Positions 33,146 to 43,035 of a stretch of 64,000 nucleotides of DNA are shown piece by piece. Every line of letters begins with the position of its first letter. Position 1 is the first letter of the stretch. The notes below the pieces were generated by a model that worked only from the letters and a program-made list of their open reading frames with translations, searched no databases and was not told the DNA's origin. The stretch is from contig NC_056766.1 of NCBI RefSeq assembly GCF_018687715.1, forward strand, positions 8,855,501-8,919,500, given 5' to 3'. The position numbers were made by a program, and so were the translations under genes. Origin of the DNA: Carya illinoinensis. Its lineage: Eukaryota > Streptophyta > Magnoliopsida > Fagales > Juglandaceae.

Positions 33146-34630
33146 TCAAAATTTCTGTTTCGAAACTTCAATCTCACTATCTGAATCATAACATTTGGCT
33201 GCCAACTCTTTAATCTCATCTTCATTATCATTATCTGACAACCAATGAACTATCATCGGATGATTCAAGCAACCGTTACCCAGCATAACATTCTTGGTAA
33301 CACTGTGACATACTTCACATTCAAGAGTTTCATCAATCAATTTTAAGGAACTTTTGAGCAAACCACAATCTCCTAACAATTCATCAACAACGACATTATC
33401 ATCCATAGTCTCAGATTGCTCAAACCAAGATAGGAACCCAGTGCTAATAAACAATCCCAAACGCCTTCATCACATTTTTCCTTCTCACTATCATTATTTA
33501 GATGACTCACTAGAATATCCACATGATTAACATCTAGAATAAATTGATTCTTTGAAAGTAAAACACCATTAGGATCAACAAAAAATACCTCCATCATATC
33601 TTGAGATTCGGAATTGTTTTTGTTCCAAATACGTTCCAAAATAACCTCCCTCCTTGCTTTCAAATTGTCCTTCTTTCCCTCTACAGCCTTCTGAAATTTC
33701 TCTTCTACTTTTTTCTCACCCACCACTTTCCACACCTTTTTCTCCACCACCTTTCCTTCCTCTTCCTCTACTACTTTCTTCTTCCCCTTCATGATATTCT
33801 TTTCCTTGGATTTACATTGGTTTTCCACATGACCCTATTTTCGGCACCAATTGCAATATGCTGAAACATGCTCAAAAATAACTTCCTGATAGTGACTATT
33901 CTCGAGCCCAAGCAGACCAATCCAAAAATGGGATTTCAACGGCACCAAAACATCCATCTCCACACCTATTCTAGCCGCTTCCGGTCTCTTAATGCACAAG
34001 GTTGCATTATCACACTTCAAAAAGCATCCAAAACCATCTCCAAAACTTTTTAACATGGAATATTGAAAATAATTTGATGGATGTCCTAGTCACATGATCC
34101 ATACGGGGACCAAAGGAGATTCATCATCTTCATTAAATATCGGGGTCCAATGGAAAAAATTGTATGGAACACCATCAACATCTAAATTTCCTCTAGCCAT
34201 AACAGTCACAAAGCCATCTTCGTTTATCAGCCGAACGAGTATATTACGAGGATTACGTAATTGCCCAACCACTAGCATGGATTTTATACCCCATCTATTT
34301 TGGATAAAACCTCTAATATGATCAATAGATGGCCAGCGTCAGTGAAACTTTAGAACCATTGCAAATCGAAACAGTACCATCGATTTTGAGATTTCAGCCT
34401 GAGAAAACATAAAGAACATCTCCTCCTCAACAAATCTAGGTTCACGAACCAGAATGCCCGTGGCTAAGGTTGTGGTCAATTAACCAAAATATCTGCATAG
34501 CCTCTCTATAAACCGCCTCTAGCAACGTTCTTCAAAGGTTCTTGAATGCCTCCGCTCTCCTTCCCATTCATAGCAGACGGCTACGCCATCGAGGAAGACG
34601 ACGGCTCCACTGGATTCCCCATGTAGCAAA
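33146..34630 (-). pseudogene. LINE ORF1 (DUF4283-like, CCHC zinc knuckle), broken
   Basis: The reading begins near an ATG at about 34622 and is interrupted at once by stops. Segments include RLINEDGFVTVMARGNLDVDG (34090-34278 region) and IGLLGLENSHYQEVIFEHVS, which fit plant LINE ORF1. The zinc knuckle is CNWC-x4-H-x4-C with a TAG stop at the fifth to seventh positions (CRK-stop-GHVENQC, near 33837). After it comes a lysine/glutamate/valine-rich linker (33600-33800) with KKVVEEEEGKVVEKK. ORF1 proteins bind the element RNA; this one is dead. Confidence 0.7.
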
Positions 34631-35224
34631 CCCTAGGCGACGCAATCTCTCTCCCTCTTCTGTTTATTTCACTAAAAGTATCTTAGTCACCTATTGCTAG
34701 CCAAACTCTTTGAAATTCACATTTTTAAGGTACATCCAACTTAATGAGTTTTTGGGAGGATCTTGCTCTTCTGGTATACAAATCTCTCCCTTAAACTATT
34801 ATATAAAATTAATATATCTTCAATGGTTAGGTACTCAACTTTAAGTTTTTGTATTCAGATGGTGGCAAAAGAAAATTATTGCTTTAGTGTGATCCTGCAA
34901 AGATGCTTCATTTTGTTTGTTGATAGTATTTCCAAGATTCGTTGTATCAAAATAAATATCAATGACCAATGAGAAATCATTGTTGCCAGAAATATTTGAG
35001 GGCAACAAATTCTAGTTCTGTAAGCTTTTACATGATCTATAACAGATATATAGTAAGTATTGAATGCGAAGAAGTATTTAAAATCAAACTAATATATAAA
35101 AGACAAGAATATTCTTTGCATAGATATTATAGTCTATAATAGTATAACATAGATTATATCATGATTTAATAAACTAATTTATATCGCAACAAGAATATAT
35201 CAATATTTATAAAAGAGAAACTTA

Positions 35225-35440
35225 TAGTTCTGTAAATGTTACGTAAGTATCTTACCCAAGGGCAAAGGAACACAACGGGTAGTTAGCGTTTTGTGAAATT
35301 AAAGAGACGTAACAAGATAATTGAAAAATTGCAATATAAACTTAGCTCTTCAAGAGCTCAATATTGTTCGATTCTAGTTTCTTATATTATACAAATGATT
35401 CTCAATACACCCTTTCATAGGCATTGGAAGATAATTAATA
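35225..35440. repeat. LTR-like repeat, copy 1 (pair with 42451-42605)
   Basis: Shares with 42451-42605, in the same orientation, ATTAAAGAGA, GATTGCAATATA/AATTGCAATATA, AAGAGCTCAATAT and a TTCTTAT-type 3' part ending in CATAGGCA/TATAGGCA. Looks like the same LTR fragment on either side of the kinase gene. Confidence 0.5.
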
Positions 35441-35627
35441 TGAAAAGGTGATACATAAATTAATGACATAAATTAATGAGATATATTAATGAATTAAGAA
35501 TTCAAAGAGTTGATCTATTAATGGGCTAGAATTCTATGATGTGGAATCTAAATGGCCATCCACAAAGGCTTCAACTTTTTTTCAATTCATAACACAGTCT
35601 CATGTATTAATGCTACGAAAAAAGAAA

Positions 35628-35883
35628 AATGTGCCTTAACTTCGACAATATGTCACAGGATGTCATCAGTCTCGATTGCAATATTAACAGTCACCTCTAC
35701 TATGATGGCATTTGATTTGAAATTGATTCTTTGAGAAGAAATATGAAGAAAGAACAATGTGCCTCAACGACCACAATATGTCATTGGATGTCGTCAGTCT
35801 CGATTGCAATATTAATAGTCACCTCTACTATATATGATGGAATTTGATTTGAAAATTAATGATTTATTCTTTGAGAAGAAATT
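35628..35883. repeat. Tandem duplication, period about 128 bp
   Basis: AATGTGCCT...CAATATGTCA...ATGTC(A/G)TCAGTCTCGATTGC...AGTCACCTCTACTAT...TTTGAGAAGAAAT occurs at 35628 and again at 35756, with small differences. It lies about 0.8-1.1 kb upstream of the kinase start codon. Confidence 0.85.
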
Positions 35884-36622
35884 AGAGACTCCCTATACTT
35901 ATTTGTCATGACTTTTCCACGAGAAATAGATTAACATATTCTAATAAAAGTTGACACGTCATTATCTGTAATACGGAGAAAATAGTAGCTTCCAAATCCT
36001 TATTAATGATCATGAGTTGTCCACATTGATCAACGAAGAATTCTTTCCTGAGATTTAACTGCAGGAATTATTAAAGTATTCGTTTCTTTTTCTTTCATTC
36101 GTTTCTTTTCTTTCAAGCTTTTTTCTTTTTTATTATTTTTATAGTTTTTTTTTATCCTAAATAAATGTGGATTTCACATGATATCAGAGTATAAATCCTA
36201 ACTTCAAATTTACGTTTAACTTTTAAGAGCAAACGATGATCTCCCACTTCTTCAATTAATACACAGTATTTCGAATTATTAGCTAGTCCCGATACATAAA
36301 TAATTATGCATTTAGTGATCTCTTGAAGTGGTGGCTTCAAATAAATTAAATAAGAAATTTCTTCCTATGAGAATTTAGAAGAAATGAGTTTGTCCATTTG
36401 ATTCTCTTTGTCATGGCAATATATCATGTACATCTGTGAAATGTCATTATGTTCACATTTCACGTTTGGAAAAACCTTAATAAACAGTTAGAATTTGACT
36501 TTAAATATCCCCAGCTTAGACTTCGTCGTGCATGACTATCCCAAAAGGATGAAAATATAAAATTTGCTTCCAAAATCTTTAGCACTATGTGCACTTTTAC
36601 ATTCAATATTCTTTCCCTCAGT

Positions 36623-36634
36623 TTTATATATATA
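36623..36634 (+). promoter_or_regulatory. TATA box of the receptor kinase gene
   Basis: TTATATATATAT lies about 75 bp before the ATG at 36706, which leaves a short leader of roughly 40-50 nt. Spacing fits a plant core promoter. No other upstream element can be called with confidence. Confidence 0.6.
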
Positions 36635-36705
36635 TCCACAAATAACCACATCATATTCATTCCGGACGACATTTTATAGCAGTAGTTGCACAGGCCTCTA
36701 ATATC

Positions 36706-39126
36706 ATGGATTCTCCAGTATTATTCCTTCTATTATCTTTGTCATTTTCTCTCTGGTTCTCATCTTCAAGCCTGGAAACCATTCATGAAGGCACATCACT
36801 TTCATTAATAGAGAAATCGGAAGACATTCTGATATCACCAGATGGAGTTTTCTCTTCTGGCTTTTATTCCGTGGGTTATAATGCCTATTGCTATGCCATA
36901 TGGTTCAATAAGCCATCCCGCGGCAAGAACCTAACTGTAATCTGGATGGCAAATCGTGATGAGCCTGTTAATGGAAGGAGCTCCAAGCTCTCTCTCCTCA
37001 AATCTGGTAATCTTATCTTAACCGACGCTGGGAAGTTTACAATTTGGGAAACAAACACTCAGTCCCTCTCCTCAGTACACTTATCTCTTTACAACACCGG
37101 TAATCTTGTTCTACAGAACATGGAAGGCGTTACTTTATGGGAAAGTTTTGATTTTCCAACAGACACCCTTCTTCCCCAACAACTACTCACTAGAAACACA
37201 AGGCTCGTCTCCTCCAGAAGCCAAACCAACCACTCCTCAGGTTTTTATAAGCTCTTTTTTGATAAGGACAACCTCCTCCGCCTTCTTTATGATGGTCTTG
37301 AGGTTTCCAACGTATACTGGCCAGACCCGGGGCTCGTGAGCTGGGATGCTGGGAGGTCCACGTACAACAGCAGTCGGATCGCAGTACTTGATACATTTGG
37401 GAAATTTAGTTCTTCTGATAATTTTACTGTCATGGCAGCCGACTATGGGCCGAAGCTTCATAGAAGACTAAAAATTGATTATGATGGTGATGTTCGATTG
37501 TACAGTTGGGACGAGGAGGGGGAGACGTGGTTTGTGTCCTGGCAAGCCATTCAGAAACCTTGCAAGATTTATGGTATTTGTGGGGCAAACAGTCTTTGCA
37601 GCTATATTGTTGGTTCTGATAGGAAATGCTCTTGCCTTCCTGGATTTAAGATGAAAAATCTCACAGATTGGTCTTACGGGTGTGAGCCTGAGTTTCATCT
37701 TTCTTGCAATAGAAATGAGTCTAGCTTCCTGTTGTTACCCAGTGTTGAATTCTTTGGTTATGATTATGGGTTCTTTCCTAATTACACATTTGATCAATGT
37801 AAGAATTTATGTTTGCAACTGTGCAATTGCAAAGGATTCCAATTCAAGTTCTCCCAGGATGATGGTTTTTCAAAGTGCTTCCCCAAGACATTGTTGCTTA
37901 ATGGATATCGTTCCCCAGATTTCCCCGGTGACCTCTATTTGAGACTACCTAAAAGAAATCTCTTCTCCTATGCAGATTATATACAACATTTCACACTAGT
38001 TTGCTCAAGTAAAGGTACAGTGCAACTAGATAGAACGTATAAAAGAAGCCGGGAAAATGGGATAGTAAAATTCATGCTCTGGTTTGCATGTGGAGTGGGA
38101 GGACTTGAAATCATCTGTATCTTTTTGGTGTGGTGTCTCTTGAGTCGAACTGAACAAACTTCTGATGCAGACAAACAGGGCTATCTTGTTGCTGTCACTG
38201 GGTTCAGAAGATTTACCTATGTTGAGCTCAAAAAGGCGACAAAAGATTTTAATGAGGAGATTGGAAGAGGTGCTGGAGGAATAGTGTACAAAGGGGTATT
38301 GCCTGACGATCGAGCTGTAGCAATCAAGCGTCTCAATGAACTTAACCAAGGAGAAGGTGAATTTCTAGCTGAAGTAAGCATCATTCGGAGGATTAACCAC
38401 ATGAACTTAATTGAGATGTGGGGGTACTGCGCAGAGGGAAAGCACAGGCTTTTGGTGTACGAGTACATGGAATATGGTTCTTTAGCCCAAAACCTGTCAT
38501 CGCGTGCACTTGATTGGAAGAAAAGGTTTCACATTGCCGCAGGCACAGCAAAAGGCCTAGCCTATCTGCATGAAGAGTGCTTGGAGTGGATTTTACACTG
38601 TGATGTAAAGCCACAGAACATACTCCTAGACTCTAACTATCAACCAAAGGTGGCAGATTTTGGGTTGTCTAAACTACAAAATAGAAACTTTGAGAATGCA
38701 AGCTTCTCAAGAATAAGAGGAACCCGAGGGTACATGGCTCCAGAGTGGGTTTTCAATCTTCCTATCACCTCCAAAGTGGATGTTTATAGCTATGGAATTG
38801 TTGTATTGGAGATGGTGACAGGAAAGGGACCAACTAAAGGTGTCCATGCTACAGATTGTGGAGGGGAGATAGAACCCAAAAGGTTGGTTGCTTGGGTGAG
38901 GGAAAAAAGGAATGTAGCGACTGCAATGGCTTCTTGGCTTGAGAAGATCGTTGACCCATTACTAGGAGGCAATTATGAAAAGGATAAGATGGAAATTCTA
39001 GTAACAGTTGCTTTGCAATGTGTAGAAGAAGAGAAAAACGCAAGACCCAGCATGAGCCAAGTAGTTGAGATGCTTTTACGACAAGAAATTGATAGTCACA
39101 GTGATGGTCATGGTGTTAATCTCTAA
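36706..39126 (+). CDS. S-domain (G-type lectin) receptor-like kinase, ZmPK1-like, intronless
   Basis: An intact 806-residue frame gives a signal peptide (1-~24, LFLLLSLSFSLWF), a bulb-lectin domain (~28-150; WMANRDEPV, LWESFDFPTDTLLPQ), an S-locus glycoprotein region, an EGF-like region from 285 (PCKIYGICG...CSCLPGF), a PAN/apple region (~345-425), a transmembrane helix (~456-480) and a kinase (~515-795). The kinase has the P-loop GRGAGG (520-525), K541 in VAIK, HCD at 631-633, DFG at 651-653 and APE at 678-680. HCD in place of HRD makes it a non-RD kinase, a class often linked to immune or stress signalling; its ligand is unknown. Length and single-exon structure match the family. It acts at the plasma membrane. 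The ATG is the first after a TATA box and starts a good signal peptide. It is the only convincing intact host gene in the window. Confidence 0.96.
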   Translation: MDSPVLFLLLSLSFSLWFSSSSLETIHEGTSLSLIEKSEDILISPDGVFSSGFYSVGYNAYCYAIWFNKPSRGKNLTVIWMANRDEPVNGRSSKLSLLKSGNLILTDAGKFTIWETNTQSLSSVHLSLYNTGNLVLQNMEGVTLWESFDFPTDTLLPQQLLTRNTRLVSSRSQTNHSSGFYKLFFDKDNLLRLLYDGLEVSNVYWPDPGLVSWDAGRSTYNSSRIAVLDTFGKFSSSDNFTVMAADYGPKLHRRLKIDYDGDVRLYSWDEEGETWFVSWQAIQKPCKIYGICGANSLCSYIVGSDRKCSCLPGFKMKNLTDWSYGCEPEFHLSCNRNESSFLLLPSVEFFGYDYGFFPNYTFDQCKNLCLQLCNCKGFQFKFSQDDGFSKCFPKTLLLNGYRSPDFPGDLYLRLPKRNLFSYADYIQHFTLVCSSKGTVQLDRTYKRSRENGIVKFMLWFACGVGGLEIICIFLVWCLLSRTEQTSDADKQGYLVAVTGFRRFTYVELKKATKDFNEEIGRGAGGIVYKGVLPDDRAVAIKRLNELNQGEGEFLAEVSIIRRINHMNLIEMWGYCAEGKHRLLVYEYMEYGSLAQNLSSRALDWKKRFHIAAGTAKGLAYLHEECLEWILHCDVKPQNILLDSNYQPKVADFGLSKLQNRNFENASFSRIRGTRGYMAPEWVFNLPITSKVDVYSYGIVVLEMVTGKGPTKGVHATDCGGEIEPKRLVAWVREKRNVATAMASWLEKIVDPLLGGNYEKDKMEILVTVALQCVEEEKNARPSMSQVVEMLLRQEIDSHSDGHGVNL

Positions 39127-40954
39127 TTGGGAATGGTACCCATTCTCAACCATAACAAATTAATAGTTATTTTCATTGTAAATAATTAATTACGAATAAG
39201 TGTTTTTCAACTTGTAGTAATGAAGTTGTGTACTTGTAAACGTGATTGTGTATATTATCCAACGAAGGGTGAAATCGTGTGAATTAGTGTTTTGTATCTT
39301 TCTTTTCATTTTTTACGTCTTTCCATAGTGTTAATTGATTTGGCCTCTAGGTTGTAGTGAGTTCAGTAAGTTTAGTATGGGAGCTTGGACCATTGAGACT
39401 TTGGTCATGCTTAACTAGCTATACGTTAACTTCCAAGGATCACAAGCAAGAGATACCTCTGTAAATCCAAGGAACACTTTTTTTTCCCTAATATACAATA
39501 TATCTCCCCATAAAAACCGGTATAACGTATGTTGGATCATATGTGTTAACTTTCTAGGTTAGACCTTCTCATCCTTTCAAAAAAAAAAAAAGGTTAGACC
39601 TTCTCATAAATTTGGATCATTACTATATATCTATAATGCGGCAAAACAATTTTTGTAATGCTATTGATGGAGAAGGATTGCATGACATGTTACAAGAAAT
39701 GAATAAAATATTCTTACATGTATCCAAAAACATTCGTTATAGCTAGTTTCTTGATCATCACACAGTATAGCACAAAATGACAAGGACCAAGAAAAGTCCC
39801 CTCCAAAGTTCCTTCCAACTTACCACTTCTTATCATCCATGGGTGAATGCTAATGAGGTATATAATTTGAAGCACTTACCTTAAGTGGTAGATATATGAG
39901 CCACTTAAAATGTATCATATCAATAGATATGATAGTAAATGAAGTATAAGAAAGTTGTCATCGTGATGTGAACAATTTGTCATCGACCATTTGGCCATAA
40001 ATAATTTGTTTTCCCTAATCGATGATAAACTTGGCCTGTAATAAACGTCCAAGCATTGCCCGATATTCGGCGCAGGCAACGCGACACCTGGGTTGCAACC
40101 TAGGCTTGAACCAGGTCAGCACCCAAACATTTCCTAGGCGCAACAAGGCCAAAATTGAAAGCATAGACACTAAGAACCTTAATATAAGATATAGAGGGAT
40201 TGATCAATCCAAAAACCAAATCATAAGTGCTATATCTGTATATATACATGTTTATTCTTCTAACTTAACAACGCCAAAATAGAACTCCTTTTTGTAAGGT
40301 GATAATTGAAAGATCAATTTGGATAATTTACTCCTTAATTTGAAACTTTAATTATGACGTGCACCCATCTTTAGACTTGGACTTTTAAGTGGGAAAGAAA
40401 CCTAATTACGTGAAAAATTAACATCGAATTGCCATTGTTTCTGGCCTTCAAAAACAATAACTCGAGTACTACAAGTAATTGAATAATTTGAAACCTTTGA
40501 AACAGAGATGTTGTTTCACCTAACCAAGTTTATTCCAAACTTAGTATCTAACATTGATCATGAAGAGTGCATGCACATGTTTCGAATTGAAGATTAACCA
40601 AATATCCTAACTAATTATACTTTTAAGGGATTAAATGTGCTTTTTTGAATATTCTTCATGTCATTTTTGAAATATAACAAGTCATCATCATAGTAGCAAA
40701 TGACTTGTCAATTCTCTGGCATCCCATTGGACATGGTGTTGATTGTTGTTTGGAAGAAAATTAAGATATAATGCTTTATTGACAATATTTACTTGATTGG
40801 ATGTTACGATCTTTGTTGAGGTTTTCCCTTCCGCAAGAAAGGAGTTCTAAAGAAGGCACCAAGTTGGAAGAATAAGATATATAGCCTTCTCTAAAATGAC
40901 GACATTTGACTAGGGTCATTTCTGGTTTACTATATTAGATTAAATTAGAGGTTA

Positions 40955-41007
40955 TTTGGATTGGAAAAACATTCTCAATCTATCTTATCTCATCTCACTA
41001 TCCAAAC
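40955..41007. mobile_element. Short MITE remnant (about 53 bp) related to 59211-59416
   Basis: TTTGGATTGG at the left and ATCTTATCTCATCTCACTATCCAAAC at the right (given as two words: ATCTTATCTCATCTC and ACTATCCAAAC) resemble the two ends of the MITE at 59211-59416, with nearly all of the interior missing. Confidence 0.5.
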
Positions 41008-42106
41008 AGCCTCGTAGCAGCCTTTTAATATCTGCATTATTGCTTGCATATATATATATATAACTTGGTAGGACCTGAAATTGGCAACTAGCTTAGACCC
41101 AATTGAGATATTATGTGCATAAATTTGGGTTTTCCACCGACTGAAGATTGAAGACTATTTGCTCAATTTAATATTGTTTAAATTTATGGGTTAACTTGTG
41201 ACGATTGTGTTTGGATTTATAGAATTAATTTGTGATTTTACAAAGCATAATGGAGCTTTCAACTGGATTTAGTGGTTGGACTGTCACCTTCTCTATTAAG
41301 TAGCGTCTTTAAGTTTTATATAGAGGATGTGATAAATCGATCAAGATTTTTTAAGTTCTTAGGCCAAATTTAAAGACTTTAAATATGAGAGATAGACATA
41401 TTTAGCGAGCTTAATAAACAATATTTATTGTTGCTCATATAAATTTTTCAACAGCATTAAAATTTAAATGAGTAATAAATATTATATACGATTTACTTGA
41501 TGTGTATATCTCTCTTTCACTTGAGAGCTAGACACTCAAATTTATTTTTCGAACTTTGAGAAACTTTTTCTGTACTGCACACACAAAGGGATAAATTGAA
41601 GACTGAAATTATGTGCCGACATAGAAGAAAAATATATCCAAGCAGATGTGTTACAAGGTCATGCCAACTGTCATGAAGTTGGAGGCGGGGGGGCGGTTTG
41701 GGTTTTAGCATGTGGGCTGCTGCCTATTATTCTACTTACACAATACCAAGACTTTATATTGTTAAATAGATTAAGCCCTTAATTACATGGTCGTGCCAAG
41801 CTAGCTAACAAATTAATGCAGGGCAGCTCACTATTTTTTAGTCGTCGTACGTAACTGTCGTGGGTGAAGAGGTATAAGTGAGTTTGATTTTAGTCTCAAT
41901 ACCATATTTGTCAACGATGAAGGGTCGGTAGTAATTGGATTGATGCCTATTCTTGGTTTTGTTGGTTGGGATTTTTTTATATATTTTGAAATGATTTATT
42001 CTATTATTAAGTCTTTACACCACATACTACCGATGATGTAAATTGCTATCGAGCAAGAAAACAGATGATGTAACTTAATCAGATGATGTATGGATCACGA
42101 TATACA

Positions 42107-42220
42107 TACAACTATTTTACAATCTATTTAACATAATGTCACATTAATAAAAATAAAATTTAATTTTATAAAACTGACATTCATTTAATATAAAAATAAA
42201 ATAATTATTAAACAGTTGTA
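42107..42220. mobile_element. Possible small MITE (about 114 bp)
   Basis: TACAACTATTT (42107-42117) and AAACAGTTGTA (42210-42220) are inverted repeats with one difference, around an AT-rich interior. No target-site duplication was confirmed. Confidence 0.35.
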
Positions 42221-42450
42221 ACTTAATTAGTTTCCTATACCGATAATTTCACAATATCCATTATAACTTCCACGCAATCAATATTCGCTTTAAATAGTAC
42301 ATTAATTAAGACTTTGTATTAATTATTGATGATAACAATTAGACCAAATTTTTGTAATTTTGGTCAATAACAACGACAATGAAGTTTGGTATTTTTTTTG
42401 GGTGGAGGCTCAGTGTTTGAATTATGACAATAATAATTCTTGTAATAATT

Positions 42451-42605
42451 GTTATAAAATTAAAGAGAAATAGCAAATGATTCAAAGTTTGCAAAAGAGA
42501 AGTAGGAAGGTTAAAAGATTGCAATATATTTGAATTTTTAAGAGCTCAATATCATTCAATTCTCTTTCTTTTCTTGTATATTACAAGTGATCCTCAAGAC
42601 ATCTT
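42451..42605. repeat. LTR-like repeat, copy 2 (pair with 35225-35440)
   Basis: See the partner at 35225-35440. The plus-strand LINE at 42628 begins about 20 bp after its end. Confidence 0.5.
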
Positions 42606-42627
42606 TTTATAGGCAACTCCCACAATA

Positions 42628-42865
42628 CGGAATGAGATGGAAATTTTGCAATTTGCTTTTGCTGCTAGTAATGGTATGAGATCTAATAATAAGGCTGAAT
42701 TGATGGCTTTATAGCTTGGCTTTCGTAAGTGTAAGGAGTTTGGATTTAGTAATGAGATAGTTGAGATGGACTCGCTGCTGGTTATCACCTAGTTGAGGGC
42801 TTGTAGGTGCATCTTATGGTATTTGAAGGACTTTTGGGAGGAAATAAAGAATCTGATTTCGGTAC
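42628..42865 (+). mobile_element. Plus-strand 5'-truncated LINE, left piece (RNase H)
   Basis: Plus-strand translation reads SNNKAELMAL, a stop, LGFRKCKEFGFSNEIVEMDS and then LWYLKDFWEEIKNLISV. This is RNase H of a LINE (Glu in KAEL, Asp in EMDS). It breaks off at 42865, where the minus-strand LINE tail begins. Its continuation is at 52546: joining the two gives ...NLISVLNYHL..., then DVFREANTAANCLARMGG. This is the oldest layer of the nest. Confidence 0.75.
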
Positions 42866-43035
42866 TTTTTTTCTTTTCTTTTTTTATTTGGTCAAAAGGA
42901 GGGCGGCATCTCCGACACTTTATTAAGAACCTCACTTATGGTGGAGGAAAACCGTGATTATAAACACAATCAACTTATTAAAACCAACCAAACAAATTCC
43001 AACCTTACTAATAAACTTACCCGGCAAGACCAAGC

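Larger units (their letters stand above)
29222..34678 (-). mobile_element. Decayed near-full-length LINE (minus strand)
   Basis: Reading on the minus strand from about 34678 there is a short leader, an ORF1 with a nucleic-acid-binding (DUF4283-like) part and zinc knuckle, then endonuclease, RT and RNase H, ending near 29222. The 3' end is marked by 12 C on the plus strand (29222-29233), that is G's on the element strand, rather than A's. TATCTTA occurs on both sides (29211 and 34679), possibly part of a short target duplication. It seems to have inserted into the Copia LTR debris at 28475. Confidence 0.8.
34679..36600. other. Intergenic region upstream of the receptor kinase gene
   Basis: AT-rich, with no gene found. 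It contains a partial Copia-LTR-like repeat (35225-35440) and a 128-bp tandem duplication (35628-35883). The left part may be the remainder of the LTR split by the LINE. Confidence 0.5.
39127..42450. other. Intergenic region downstream of the receptor kinase gene
   Basis: AT-rich, without a supported gene. The first 150 bp presumably hold the kinase 3' UTR (AATAATTAATTACGAATAAG near 39180). It also holds two possible MITE remnants (40955-41007, 42107-42220) and a short TA run near 41050. Short open frames here are not credible. Confidence 0.5.
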
